Part shown: piece by piece, positions 9,558 to 17,771 of the stretch
How the letters are laid out: each line of letters opens with the position of its first letter
Numbering within the stretch: the stretch's first letter is position 1
Assembly (NCBI GenBank): GCA_947570265.1
Contig: CANOUR010000007.1
Coordinates: 1-61,291, forward strand
DNA from: an uncultured Bacteroidales bacterium
GTDB taxonomy: Bacteria > Bacteroidota > Bacteroidia > Bacteroidales > Muribaculaceae
DNA: 61,291 nt
Reading direction: 5' to 3'
The notes under the pieces: generated by a model
The model's input: the letters and a program-made list of their open reading frames with translations, nothing else
Databases searched by the model: none
Told to the model about the DNA's origin: nothing
Made by a program: the position numbers and the translations under genes

Positions 9558-10093
9558 GGTTTCAGTGGCAGGTTGAATGTGTTGACGAATTTATTGACCG
9601 TCTCGTCTATTTCCTCAATGGTCTCAAGTCTGTCGGACGGGAACGATGCGGCGGCTTTTGAATAATAGGGCATTCGGCTTGCGAGAGTGTCGGAGATGAA
9701 GCGGGCAAGTTCGTCGTCGCTTTTGCCTGCGAGCAGCGGACGGCTGTCGCGCCCGGCTTTCAGCCTGCGCAGCAATGTTTCTTCCGACGCATCGAGCCTC
9801 ACGGTGAGTCCGGCGGAGTTCATCAGGTCGATATTGTCGAAAAAACATGGAGTGCCGCCTCCGCAAGCCACGATCACGTCGGTCATCGCTGCCGCCTCGG
9901 CGAGCGTGCGGCGCTCGATCCGGCGAAATCCCTCCTGGCCATGTCTGGTGAAGATCTGTGTCACGGTCATCTGGCATCGCTCTTCGATCAGGGCGTCGAG
10001 GTCGATAAAGCGCAGCCCCGTGCGCGAGCCTGCGGCCTGCCCGAGAGTGGTTTTGCCGCATCCCATGAATCCTATGAGGAACACCGGTCGCAT
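9554..10093 (-). CDS. aroK: Shikimate kinase
   Basis: A 179-residue cytoplasmic kinase that phosphorylates shikimate with ATP, step five of the shikimate pathway. The P-loop GFMGCGKTTLG is at residues 8-18, followed by FIDLDALIEE (shikimate/Mg binding Asp), an EGFRRIERRTL region with the substrate-binding Arg, and VACGGGTP near residue 75. First gene of the minus operon aroK-ald-rnhA. A TAATTTTG -7 element ends eight bases before the ATG, so the mRNA is nearly leaderless. AroA, the next enzyme, is encoded separately near 44 kb. Confidence 0.93.
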   Translation of the reverse strand: MRPVFLIGFMGCGKTTLGQAAGSRTGLRFIDLDALIEERCQMTVTQIFTRHGQEGFRRIERRTLAEAAAMTDVIVACGGGTPCFFDNIDLMNSAGLTVRLDASEETLLRRLKAGRDSRPLLAGKSDDELARFISDTLASRMPYYSKAAASFPSDRLETIEEIDETVNKFVNTFNLPLKP

Positions 10094-10101
10094 AACAATG
10101 G

Positions 10102-10109
10102 CAAAATTA
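10102..10109 (-). promoter_or_regulatory. -7 element for aroK
   Basis: TAATTTTG on the minus strand lies only eight bases before the aroK ATG, implying a very short or absent 5' leader. It is back to back with the promoter of the lipid kinase gene. Confidence 0.55.
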
Positions 10110-10121
10110 GCAAAAATTCAG

Positions 10122-10129
10122 TATTTTTG
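10122..10129 (+). promoter_or_regulatory. -7 element for the lipid kinase gene
   Basis: TATTTTTG lies eight bases before the ATG at 10138. The whole divergent promoter region between the two ATGs is only 44 bases, so the two promoters must overlap. Confidence 0.55.
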
Positions 10130-10137
10130 CATCAGTT

Positions 10138-11094
10138 ATGCGGGCACTTCTCATAATCAATCCAATATCGGGCACGGCCTCAAAGGAGAGCATCCGCGGC
10201 GAGGTGACGCGCAGGCTCACCGCCGCCGGACATTCGGTCGATGTGCATGAGACAACCGGGCCTGGCGATGCCACGGAGCAGACCCGCCGAGCATGTTCCG
10301 AAGGATACGATGCCGTGATAGCGGCCGGAGGCGACGGCACGGTCAACGAGACAGCTGCCGCATTGTGTGGCGCTGAAGTCACCCTCGGCATCATTCCCTG
10401 TGGGTCGGGCAACGGTCTGGCGCGCCATCTCGGCATACCGGTCGACACGGCCGGAGCGCTTGACATCATCGAGGCCGGACACGTGGTGACGGCCGACAGC
10501 GCCACGGTCAACGACCGACCGTTTTTCTGCACTTTCGGGGTTGGTTTCGATGCCGCTGTGAGCGAGACATTCGCCCGCCAGAAGCGCCGTGGAAAGCTGT
10601 CGTACATACGTTCGGCTCTGGCTACCTATGCCCGTTTCCATCCCGAGATCTATTCCATCAGTGCCAATGGCCATGTGCTCACCGAGCGAGCCTTTTTGGT
10701 GGCGGTGTGCAATGCGTCACAGTATGGCAACAACGCATATATAGCTCCCGAGGCATCGATTACCGACGGATTGCTCGACGTGACCATCGTCAACAACGGC
10801 CCTCTTCCGTCGATAGCCCTGATGGGAATTGATATGATGACCGGATATATCAACCGCAACACGCTCATTCACACGTTTCGTGCGCCGGCGGTGGAGATAG
10901 TGCGCCGTGCGTCGGGCCCGGCACACCTCGATGGTGAGCCTGTGAGCATCGAAGATTCGATGTATATCCGCTGTCACCCGGGAGCTCTGAGGGTGTTCAC
11001 CCCCGGTGAGCAGCCTTTCCGCCCTATCATCACGCCGGTGACATCTATGTTCCGCGATCTGCGTCTGGCTGTGCGTCATCTCATGGGGCTGTGA
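10138..11094 (+). CDS. Diacylglycerol kinase-family lipid kinase
   Basis: A 318-residue soluble kinase of the DagK/YegS/LCB5 family that phosphorylates a lipid such as diacylglycerol, or a sphingoid base. The nucleotide-binding motif GGDGTVNE is at 64-71, followed by LGIIPCGSGNGLARHLGIP near residues 84-102. The C-terminal beta-sandwich ends with AHLDGEPV, the usual lipid-kinase motif. Bacteroidetes make sphingolipids, so a sphingoid-base substrate is possible, but the sequence does not decide this. It is transcribed divergently from aroK and ends at a hairpin. Confidence 0.85.
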   Translation: MRALLIINPISGTASKESIRGEVTRRLTAAGHSVDVHETTGPGDATEQTRRACSEGYDAVIAAGGDGTVNETAAALCGAEVTLGIIPCGSGNGLARHLGIPVDTAGALDIIEAGHVVTADSATVNDRPFFCTFGVGFDAAVSETFARQKRRGKLSYIRSALATYARFHPEIYSISANGHVLTERAFLVAVCNASQYGNNAYIAPEASITDGLLDVTIVNNGPLPSIALMGIDMMTGYINRNTLIHTFRAPAVEIVRRASGPAHLDGEPVSIEDSMYIRCHPGALRVFTPGEQPFRPIITPVTSMFRDLRLAVRHLMGL

Positions 11095-11114
11095 GTGTCA
11101 GCCGTAAACGCAGC

Positions 11115-11138
11115 AGCCGGACTTTCACAAGTCCGGCT
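11115..11138. terminator. Terminator hairpin after the lipid kinase
   Basis: A perfect 10-base-pair stem (AGCCGGACTT / AAGTCCGGCT) with a TCAC loop, 20 bases after the stop. No clear T-run follows on the plus strand. Confidence 0.65.
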
Positions 11139-11313
11139 GTGTGCAATAGCAAAATAGATTTTACGCTGTTTCCTTCATGTGGTTGATCAAGGAGAGCTAT
11201 TGTTTGTTGTCCGTTATAATTATCCGGATGCAAAATTACTAATGCCGTTCAATAGCTGCCATACCCGAAAACAGCGATATTCCGCATGATTATGGCTGTC
11301 GCGGTAATCAAAA
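11139..11313. other. Intergenic stretch, possible minus-strand transcript
   Basis: No gene of normal length is visible here. On the minus strand a -7-like TAATTTTG occurs at 11238-11231, and the hairpin at 11138-11115 could end a transcript of about 110 bases. No -33 element or conserved RNA fold is recognised. Confidence 0.25.
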
Positions 11314-11826
11314 TCAATTATCGGCCACCCACACGCGTGTGATTTTGCCGTAATATCGTTCGTGCATGCCGCCGGTGCCGGGCGCATACCATCGTGCAAG
11401 CAGGTCGGGGTTCGAAAACTTCGACGGGTCGAACGGATCGTGATACACTACCTCGCACTCCACAACCAGACGCGCGCCGCAGAATGTCACCTGTCCTGTA
11501 GGCAGCTCTTCGGCGCGCAGTGGTGCGTAGTGCATCTTGTCCATGTCGCGTCCGCTGTGCTGACCCATCACCTGCAGAGCCTTTGTCATCTCGTGGGGGA
11601 AGAATGACAGTGTGAAACGTCCGGTGCGGTCGATAAATTCCTTAGTGTATCGCTCCTGGCGCACCACCGCCACAGCCGTGTCGTGTCCCCACATGTGTCC
11701 CATGAAGCCCCACGAGGCTGTCATCATGTTGTAGTTGTCGATTGTGCCGGCTGTCACCAGCATCCAGTCTTTCGATATGAGTTGCACGAGATTCTCGCGC
11801 ACCTCTGTGATTTTTATTTCTTTCAT
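11314..11826 (-). CDS. Flavin reductase family protein (FMN-binding split barrel)
   Basis: A 170-residue cytoplasmic protein of the flavin reductase/FMN-binding split-barrel family. It probably binds FMN and reduces it or another small acceptor with NAD(P)H. Characteristic parts are WMLVTAGTIDNYNMMTASWG (residues about 21-40), the flavin-binding region, and SFFPHEMTKALQ with a conserved GQHSGRDMDKM after it. The ATG at 11826 is used; a TTG two codons upstream also keeps the frame. The partner enzyme is unknown. Confidence 0.8.
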   Translation of the reverse strand: MKEIKITEVRENLVQLISKDWMLVTAGTIDNYNMMTASWGFMGHMWGHDTAVAVVRQERYTKEFIDRTGRFTLSFFPHEMTKALQVMGQHSGRDMDKMHYAPLRAEELPTGQVTFCGARLVVECEVVYHDPFDPSKFSNPDLLARWYAPGTGGMHERYYGKITRVWVADN

Positions 11827-11893
11827 GCTCAAGATACTTATCTATGATTAAACGTGGTTGGTGTGACTATTGTTTGTGTCGGCCGTAAATAAA

Positions 11894-11917
11894 CGAGGGA
11901 GGCGACAGCCCCCCTCG
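11894..11917. terminator. Hairpin downstream of the fibronectin-domain gene
   Basis: Arms CGAGGG and CCCTCG with an inner GGC/GCC pairing around GACA lie 26 bases after the stop of the minus-strand gene. It is imperfect (one A-C mismatch). Confidence 0.5.
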
Positions 11918-11942
11918 CGGTGACGGATGGTGGTGTGTGCTG

Positions 11943-13607
11943 TCAGCGCACGATCACCTTGAATGTGCTCTGTCCGGCGCGTACGATGACGATTCCTGCC
12001 GGCACGGCTACGGTGAGTTTCGAGCCTTCGGATGCGCCGTTGTAGATCACGCGTCCTTCAGCGGTCGAGACCTCTACCTGAGTGCCCTCGGTCGCGGTCA
12101 CTTCCACCGCGCCGCGGATGGTAGCGACAATTGTGCCGTCGGCGGCCACTGTGTCAATCGAGCTCGACGAGATGGTGACTGTTTCCACGTTTGACGGAAC
12201 AGACTCGATGCCCTGGGCGCCGCACACAGTCGCATGATACTTGTGTGTGCCGCCGGTGACGTCGTTGTGTGTGAAAGTGGTCTCTGCGACAGGTTCGGCG
12301 TTGACACGCTCGCCGTCGCAATAGATGTTGTAGCCCGTGTTGTCGGCGCTGTCGTCAGGTTTGCTCCATGTGAGTGTCACGTTGGTGGTGGCGTCGTCGG
12401 TCGCGGCCTTGAGGTCGGTCACAGGTTTCACGTCGTGTGACGGGGTGCGGGTCTCGACACGTATGTTGTCGATCACCACGGCTTCGGTGTTGCCATAGCT
12501 TGCGCGGAAGCTCAGGCTCACTTTCTTGCCGGCGAAACGTGTCATGTCGATCTGCTCCATGATCCATTTGCTGCCGGAATTGGAGAGGTCGGTCTCGGTC
12601 TCAAGAATGTCATTGATGAAGAGCGCGAGCTTGTTGGTGCTGTTTTCTTCGGCTGAAACCATGTAGGTGAGCACGGCATTGTCGCCGATCTCGATCTCGC
12701 AGGTGTTCATCATGGCCATGTCGCCTTCGGCAACTCCGGTGAATGCCGCCACTGCGCCGTCGCCGTCATAGGCGGGGAAGTGGGTGTTGTGCACATTGTA
12801 GATGGCAAACTGTCCGTCGCCGCCGGTGGTGACGAAAGCATAGGAATGTGTGTCGCCGGCAAACGAGTCGGTGTAGGGCATCGACAGAGGCTTGCCAACG
12901 GGCACGGGCATTGTCTCGGCGCTGTTGCGGCTTTCGCCGGTGGTGGTGAGGGCGGTGATGCGGTATTGTTTCATCTGCTGTTCCACTCCGGCCTGCACAG
13001 CCTGATAGGTGTATGTCGTGGCGGCCTCCACTTCGGTCACCTTCACGGCCTCGCCGTTGGATATGTCATCGATGCGGTAGGATATGATCGACGGATTAAT
13101 AGTATTGCCGTTGGCATCTTTGGCCGGAGCGTTCCATGTGATGGTCACTTCGCCTTCATTGTAGGTGGTTGTGGCTTTGGCGTCGGTGGGTGCGGTCGGG
13201 CGGGGTATGCCTACAAACACCGTGGCGTGCTCACCCTCAGCACTCTCTCCGGCTTCGTTTGTTGCCTTGAGATAATAGGTGTGTGTGCCGGGTGTGAGTC
13301 CATACACGGCTGAGTCGTAGAACACCGTGGTGGTTGTTCCCGGCTCGCACTCCTGATCATACCATCCGCATGGTTCCTGTCCGCCGCTGACGGGGCGGCC
13401 ATCGCGGTAGATGGTGACGCTTCTGAGATATGTGAGGGTGTTGCCGTTGATATCCTTGTCGGGGACTATGGCACGGATGGCCACCTGTGTCTTGCCGCTT
13501 TCGTCGGCTGTGAGAATAGGTGCGGCAGGTGCGACAGGTATGTCGATCGCCATCATTGCCGGGGCGACCGCCACTGCGGCGATCACGGTTGCGAAGAATT
13601 GTTTCAT
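11943..13607 (-). CDS. Exported fibronectin type III-domain protein with type IX-like C-terminal domain
   Basis: A 554-residue secreted or surface protein of unknown role. It begins with a signal peptide (MKQFFATVIAAVAVAPAMMA). At least three Fn3-like segments follow (near residues 25-130, 137-240 and 395-480, each with WNAP or WSKP and AxNEAGES-type strands). A jelly-roll-like segment lies around 240-390 (PYTDSFAGDTHSYAF..., ending VVIDNIRVE). The last 70 residues (TVAADGTIVA... AGIVIVRAGQSTFKVIVR) look like a sorting domain. No lipobox Cys. It lies 21 bases downstream of the leucine-rich-repeat gene and is probably cotranscribed with it. A role in adhesion or glycan binding is guesswork. 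Confidence 0.7.
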   Translation of the reverse strand: MKQFFATVIAAVAVAPAMMAIDIPVAPAAPILTADESGKTQVAIRAIVPDKDINGNTLTYLRSVTIYRDGRPVSGGQEPCGWYDQECEPGTTTTVFYDSAVYGLTPGTHTYYLKATNEAGESAEGEHATVFVGIPRPTAPTDAKATTTYNEGEVTITWNAPAKDANGNTINPSIISYRIDDISNGEAVKVTEVEAATTYTYQAVQAGVEQQMKQYRITALTTTGESRNSAETMPVPVGKPLSMPYTDSFAGDTHSYAFVTTGGDGQFAIYNVHNTHFPAYDGDGAVAAFTGVAEGDMAMMNTCEIEIGDNAVLTYMVSAEENSTNKLALFINDILETETDLSNSGSKWIMEQIDMTRFAGKKVSLSFRASYGNTEAVVIDNIRVETRTPSHDVKPVTDLKAATDDATTNVTLTWSKPDDSADNTGYNIYCDGERVNAEPVAETTFTHNDVTGGTHKYHATVCGAQGIESVPSNVETVTISSSSIDTVAADGTIVATIRGAVEVTATEGTQVEVSTAEGRVIYNGASEGSKLTVAVPAGIVIVRAGQSTFKVIVR

Positions 13608-13628
13608 GATTGAATTATGTAGTGTTTT

Positions 13629-15152
13629 TTATTTTACGATCATTTTGCCTGTTGTGCCGTCGGACTTGCGCACGATATACACGCCGGGTGCGGCAGCGCC
13701 GTCAATGCGTCGTCCGTTGAGGTCGTAGACCGCCGCAGGGTTGCATGCCGGATCGGTTACGACTGTTGATATGCCAGCATTGCCGTCGGTCACGCTGACG
13801 CGACATGTCTCGATATATGTCGTGTCGCTCTCGGGATCGCTCACGAGCATCACAATGTCGGTCTCGCCTGCTGCCACGGCTGTCACGAGGCCTTCGGGGC
13901 TTACTGTCGCTATCGATTCGTCAGAGCTTGACCATGTGATGTCCCATTGGGGCTCATAACCCTCTTCGGTGGGAGTGGCTGAGAGTTGCGCTGTCTTCCC
14001 GGCCTCGATGTTCAGAGTCTGCTCAGAGATCAGCCATGGTTTCTCGGGGTGTGTGGGTTCGGGCAGCTCTTCTTCTTTTCCTTCGATTTTCTTGAACTGT
14101 CCCCATGCGGTGTGTGACTTGTAGTTGTCCACTGAGCCGGCCGGCACGGTGAGGGTGGCCGAGGCATATGTGCTGCTTGAGAAACTCGAGGCGTCGGCCG
14201 CGGGGCATGTGGCTTTGTCGACATTGACTGCCATCACATCCGTACATTCAGCAAATGCGTTTGCCGGAAGCGATGTCAGCGCACCTCCGATATTTATGGT
14301 CACCAAAGTGGGTTTGTAGGCGAAAGGTTGCTCTTTCTCGTTGTCAGAGACGCATGTGAAATTGCGGTTGAGATTGAGGGTCTCGATCCTCGCCACCACA
14401 TCGGGGTCGTGGAGATATGTAGTGTTGCCGAATGCATTGATGTTGAATGTCAGCTCGGTGTCACCTTCCTCGAGGGTCACTGTCTTGATTTTAGGGATAT
14501 AGCCGAAAGCCTCTTCGCCGATCAGGGTCACTGACGCGGGTATGGTCACTGACTCGAGAGCCAGACATCCGGCAAAGGCAAATTTTCCGATTGTCTTGAC
14601 TGTCGACCCCAATGTCAGCGATGTGGCGCGGCTGCAATAATTGAATGCGTCGTCGTTGATCACTTCCACGCCGTCGGGTATCACTATGGCTTCGAGCCAT
14701 GGCATGCCCGAAAATGCCTCTTTGGGGATCACTCTTAGCCCTGAGCTGATGGTGAGGCGTTCGAGATAGTTGCACGCATAGGCTGCGCGTGTCCCGATCT
14801 CCTTGACGCTGTTGGGTAGCACAAGATCGGTCAGTCCGATGCAGCGCGAAAGCGCCTGCGACCCGATTGTGGTGACGGTCTCGGGTATGGAGATCGATGT
14901 CATGTTGACATTGAGATAGAATGCGTCTTCGCCAAGGGCGGTGACGGTGTAGTCGGTTGATCCGTTAGAGGCTTTCTCGGGAATCACCACTGCCCCCGAA
15001 GCACTGACATTATCGCCTACTTCACAGGTTTTTTCTGTCTCGGAAAGCACACGGTAGTTTAGTCCTTGCCACGAGAATGTGTCGCCGTCTGCGGCACTGA
15101 GGCTCAACGCGACTCCGAAAACCGCAGCGGCCGATAAAATGAAATGCTTCAT
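13629..15152 (-). CDS. Exported BspA-type leucine-rich repeat protein with Ig-like and C-terminal sorting domain
   Basis: A 507-residue surface protein. After a signal peptide (MKHFILSAAAVFGVALSLSAADG), residues about 50-260 hold BspA/TpLRR-type repeats with the pattern IPxxVTxIGxxAFxxCxxL (SISIPETVTTIGSQALSRC, ASVTLIGEEAFGYIP and others). An Ig-like BIG2 domain follows near 370-445 (SSDESIATVSPEGLVTAVAA). The C-terminus has the sorting motif YDLNGRRIDGAAAPGVYIVRK. BspA-type repeats often mediate binding to host or bacterial surfaces; that is family knowledge, not shown here. The ATG at 15152 starts the signal peptide; one two codons earlier (15158) is an alternative. A -7 element lies at 15197-15190. 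Confidence 0.8.
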   Translation of the reverse strand: MKHFILSAAAVFGVALSLSAADGDTFSWQGLNYRVLSETEKTCEVGDNVSASGAVVIPEKASNGSTDYTVTALGEDAFYLNVNMTSISIPETVTTIGSQALSRCIGLTDLVLPNSVKEIGTRAAYACNYLERLTISSGLRVIPKEAFSGMPWLEAIVIPDGVEVINDDAFNYCSRATSLTLGSTVKTIGKFAFAGCLALESVTIPASVTLIGEEAFGYIPKIKTVTLEEGDTELTFNINAFGNTTYLHDPDVVARIETLNLNRNFTCVSDNEKEQPFAYKPTLVTINIGGALTSLPANAFAECTDVMAVNVDKATCPAADASSFSSSTYASATLTVPAGSVDNYKSHTAWGQFKKIEGKEEELPEPTHPEKPWLISEQTLNIEAGKTAQLSATPTEEGYEPQWDITWSSSDESIATVSPEGLVTAVAAGETDIVMLVSDPESDTTYIETCRVSVTDGNAGISTVVTDPACNPAAVYDLNGRRIDGAAAPGVYIVRKSDGTTGKMIVK

Positions 15153-15189
15153 ATGCATAAATGTGTAGTTATATGATCTAAGTGATTCG

Positions 15190-15197
15190 CAAATTTA
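15190..15197 (-). promoter_or_regulatory. -7 element for the leucine-rich repeat gene
   Basis: TAAATTTG on the minus strand, 37 bases before the ATG; a GTTG 20 bases upstream may be a weak -33. Confidence 0.5.
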
Positions 15198-15245
15198 CGA
15201 TACGGCAGCTGTTTTTGCAACTAAATCAACATTTTTTACCGCTGT

Positions 15246-15722
15246 TTACCTGTATACGATTGCTTTCACGGCCTTGATGGCTACGTCGTAAGGCGCGGTG
15301 CGGTCGCGGCGGGGTGTGATGCCGCGCACATAGAAAAATGTGTGCTGTGTGTCCCACGACGGTATGTCGGCGCGGCGTGTGGCGCCGGACGGTATGGTGC
15401 ATGCGACATTCACCGTGCGGCGGTGCAGCTCGCGCCCTTTCATGTCGGTGTAGACCATCTCAAGCTCTATGCCGCTGATGTCCACACCGGTGTGGTTGGT
15501 CAGGAACATGGCTTCGCGGGTAGCTCGCAACGGTTTGTCATAGCCCGACACGGTGATATTGCCGTCGATGAGATTCATGGTGTCGGGTAGTGCGGTCGGG
15601 CGCGCGATTGTGAGTGCGTCGCGGTCGGCGCGCAGATTGCCGCCCCGGGTGGTGTCGTCGGCTATAAGAGCGGCACTCGCCGTGAGCAGCAGGAGCAGTG
15701 TCGACAGCAGTGTGCGCATCAT
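15246..15722 (-). CDS. Exported protein of unknown function
   Basis: A 158-residue protein with a clear signal peptide (MMRTLLSTLLLLLTASAALIA) and a mature part of about 135 residues rich in beta-strand patterns. A LTNHTGVDISGIELEMVY segment resembles a small immunoglobulin-like fold that recognises extracellular partners. I do not recognise the family. The start at 15722 overlaps the stop of the preceding gene (ATGA) and begins the signal peptide; the longer open frame runs inside the neighbour. Third gene of the DUF3078 operon, so a role at the cell envelope with its two neighbours is likely. Confidence 0.65.
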   Translation of the reverse strand: MMRTLLSTLLLLLTASAALIADDTTRGGNLRADRDALTIARPTALPDTMNLIDGNITVSGYDKPLRATREAMFLTNHTGVDISGIELEMVYTDMKGRELHRRTVNVACTIPSGATRRADIPSWDTQHTFFYVRGITPRRDRTAPYDVAIKAVKAIVYR

Positions 15723-16288
15723 AGGTAGCGGGGCTCGGCCGGTATGGCGGGTTCGGGATACACTCTGACACATCCGTCGAGATTGCGGGGCGTTTCGTCG
15801 ATCTCGCGCACGAAGCGCCTGAACATGTAGGGCAGCAGACTCCACCAGTTGAGCTTGAGCTGCTTGCGGTGGTGGATCAGTTGCAGTCGCGAATCGCTGT
15901 CGGTGAGGTTGACCGAGAATGTGCGCGGCGATGTGAGCGTGACGCCGTCGGCGCTCGAAGATGTGTAGAGACGCGCCTTGAATGTGTTGCGTACGGCCGT
16001 GGGCCATAGCCTGCCGATGACCGTGCCCGGCATGAGCAGCCTGTTTGACGAGCGCACCACGGCCATCACATATTCGGTTGCTCCGTCGGATGTGTCGGCA
16101 CAGCGCTCGATGGCTATCAGGCCGCCGTCGCCGGGAAACATCCACACGCCTTCGATCTTGTGTAGTGCCGTCTGGCTCATCCGTGCCGTCACGGCATCAT
16201 ATGTCATGTCGCCGGCTACGGCTATGGCGTCGCCCGAAGCGGGTGTGGCGGCGGTGAGCGCTGTCATTGAGAGGAGCAGAGGATTCAT
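15719..16288 (-). CDS. Exported protein of unknown function
   Basis: A 189-residue protein starting with a short hydrophobic signal (MNPLLLSMTALTAATPASG). The following 90 residues (IEGVWMFPGDGGLIAIER, then YVMAVVRSSNRLLMPGTVIGRL) have the alternating pattern of a lipocalin-like or DUF-type beta barrel that starts with a G-x-W strand. No catalytic motif is recognised. It is nine bases downstream of the DUF3078 gene and overlaps the next gene by four bases, so the three are translated from one message. The C-terminus is basic and Trp-rich (LNWWSLLPYMFRRFVRE). Confidence 0.65.
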   Translation of the reverse strand: MNPLLLSMTALTAATPASGDAIAVAGDMTYDAVTARMSQTALHKIEGVWMFPGDGGLIAIERCADTSDGATEYVMAVVRSSNRLLMPGTVIGRLWPTAVRNTFKARLYTSSSADGVTLTSPRTFSVNLTDSDSRLQLIHHRKQLKLNWWSLLPYMFRRFVREIDETPRNLDGCVRVYPEPAIPAEPRYL

Positions 16289-16297
16289 GTGGCGGAG

Positions 16298-17659
16298 CTA
16301 TTTTTTCTCGGTGAACGTGGCGAATTTGTAGCTGAAGCCGAGGCTCAGTATCTCCTTGATCTGCCATGTGTGCCACTTGCTGTCCTCGAGTCGAGGGGTG
16401 CTGGAGTCGTAGCGCACGTGCACATAGAGCTGTGTCGACAGGAAGCGGTTGATGTCAAACGATATGGTGTTTTCCCAATCGCTCTGCAGATATGTGTAGT
16501 CGGTGAAGACAAACAATCGCGACACGAGCGAGATGTTGCCGGTGAGTTTCCATGTCAGCTTGGCCTCGCCGCTCGAACCGAATTCATGTGCCACCTCGTG
16601 GCCGGGGCGTATGCCGTAGTCTTCCACATTCATGTCGGGGTTGATGCATGTCTTCATATTCCACGAGAAGGGCGAGACAGAGGCATCGAAATTGAATGTG
16701 CCTTTCTTATTGGTGTGGGTATAGGTCATACCGATACCCATGTTCAGTTCGGCAGGTGACAGGAATGCGGCTCGCAGGGTGGGGGAGTTGACCTCGTAGT
16801 TCTTGAAAAACTGTGTCTTGAACATGGCGTTGACCGTATACCACCATTTGTTGTAGGCCTTGTAGCCGACTTTGCCGGTGAACTGAAACAGGTCTTCCGA
16901 TATGTTGTAGTTGCGCAGCGAGTCTTCGGGAGTGCCGTGAATGGCCAGTTTGTAGCTCACCGATGCTTCGGCGAGCATCTTGGGGTGAAACTTCTGGTTG
17001 AGCTTGACATTGTAGATCAGATTGAGCAGCATTGTCAGGTTGTTGCTGCCACCCTGATACCAGTTGGGCGAGAGATATGCCTGGGAGAATTGCAGTCGTC
17101 CGTCAAAATCGTGAAGCCAGTGGCGTTTCTGCACATAAAGCGAAAACTCGGGGGCATTGGCATCGGGGAGGGTGGTGAAGATCGGATCTTCCTCAAATGT
17201 CAGTTTGGCTGTCGCCGGATCGACCACGGCGTGATACTTCTTGGGCGGCTCGGGAAGCAGGCTCTCGTTGTAACGTACAAGCTGCGGATTGGCGATCATG
17301 AAGCGGCGGCGCATCTGACGTGTGGCCACTATGTTGTATTCGGCATCGGTGAGCCAGTCGAAAGCTCCGTCACTGCACTTGCCCCCGTCGAATGGTGCAG
17401 GCCACGCCACCGTGATTGTGTCGGTGAGGTCGTAGCGGTCGAAAACTGCCGGGCGCAGGTCGGCGGCCGTGAACACATCGTGATGTCTTACCGGTATCAG
17501 GCATGAGTCCGTGCCGGCGCGCATGCTGTCGGCTTGCTCGCGCAGGTCGAGCAGATCGGCCATGAACGGATCGGTCAGATCCTGCGCTCCGCAATGAAAG
17601 AGGGCAGGTATCAGTAGTGTCAGTGTCAATATCGGGGCTATGATCGGCCGTAGGTTCAT
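16298..17659 (-). CDS. DUF3078 outer-membrane beta-barrel protein
   Basis: A 453-residue exported protein. A signal peptide (ILTLTLLIPALFHCGAQ) is followed by a roughly 150-residue periplasmic part. From about residue 180 come repeated amphipathic strands with the DUF3078 signature NWYQGGSNNLTMLLNLIYNVKLN. The protein ends with alternating aromatic strands (ILSLGFSYKFATFTEKK), as expected for an outer-membrane barrel. The Cys in the signal region (FHCGAQ) does not make a good lipobox. DUF3078 proteins are common in Bacteroidetes and their function is not established. First gene of a three-gene operon, with a TAATTTTG -7 element at 17734-17727. Confidence 0.8.
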   Translation of the reverse strand: MNLRPIIAPILTLTLLIPALFHCGAQDLTDPFMADLLDLREQADSMRAGTDSCLIPVRHHDVFTAADLRPAVFDRYDLTDTITVAWPAPFDGGKCSDGAFDWLTDAEYNIVATRQMRRRFMIANPQLVRYNESLLPEPPKKYHAVVDPATAKLTFEEDPIFTTLPDANAPEFSLYVQKRHWLHDFDGRLQFSQAYLSPNWYQGGSNNLTMLLNLIYNVKLNQKFHPKMLAEASVSYKLAIHGTPEDSLRNYNISEDLFQFTGKVGYKAYNKWWYTVNAMFKTQFFKNYEVNSPTLRAAFLSPAELNMGIGMTYTHTNKKGTFNFDASVSPFSWNMKTCINPDMNVEDYGIRPGHEVAHEFGSSGEAKLTWKLTGNISLVSRLFVFTDYTYLQSDWENTISFDINRFLSTQLYVHVRYDSSTPRLEDSKWHTWQIKEILSLGFSYKFATFTEKK

Positions 17660-17726
17660 AGGTGTAGTGGGGGGATGTCGGGGGTGAGTGATGAATGTCT
17701 TGATCGCCGCCGGCGAAAATTATTGG

Positions 17727-17734
17727 CAAAATTA
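17727..17734 (-). promoter_or_regulatory. -7 element for the DUF3078 operon
   Basis: TAATTTTG on the minus strand, 67 bases before the ATG, facing away from the promoter of the AAA-DUF4435 gene. Confidence 0.5.
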
Positions 17735-17757
17735 ATGATTTTCTCATGAAATCGCAT

Positions 17758-17765
17758 TATCTTTG
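17758..17765 (+). promoter_or_regulatory. -7 element for the AAA-DUF4435 gene
   Basis: TATCTTTG ends six bases before the ATG at 17772, so transcription should begin at or next to the start codon (leaderless). Confidence 0.55.
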
Positions 17766-17771
17766 ACTTGT

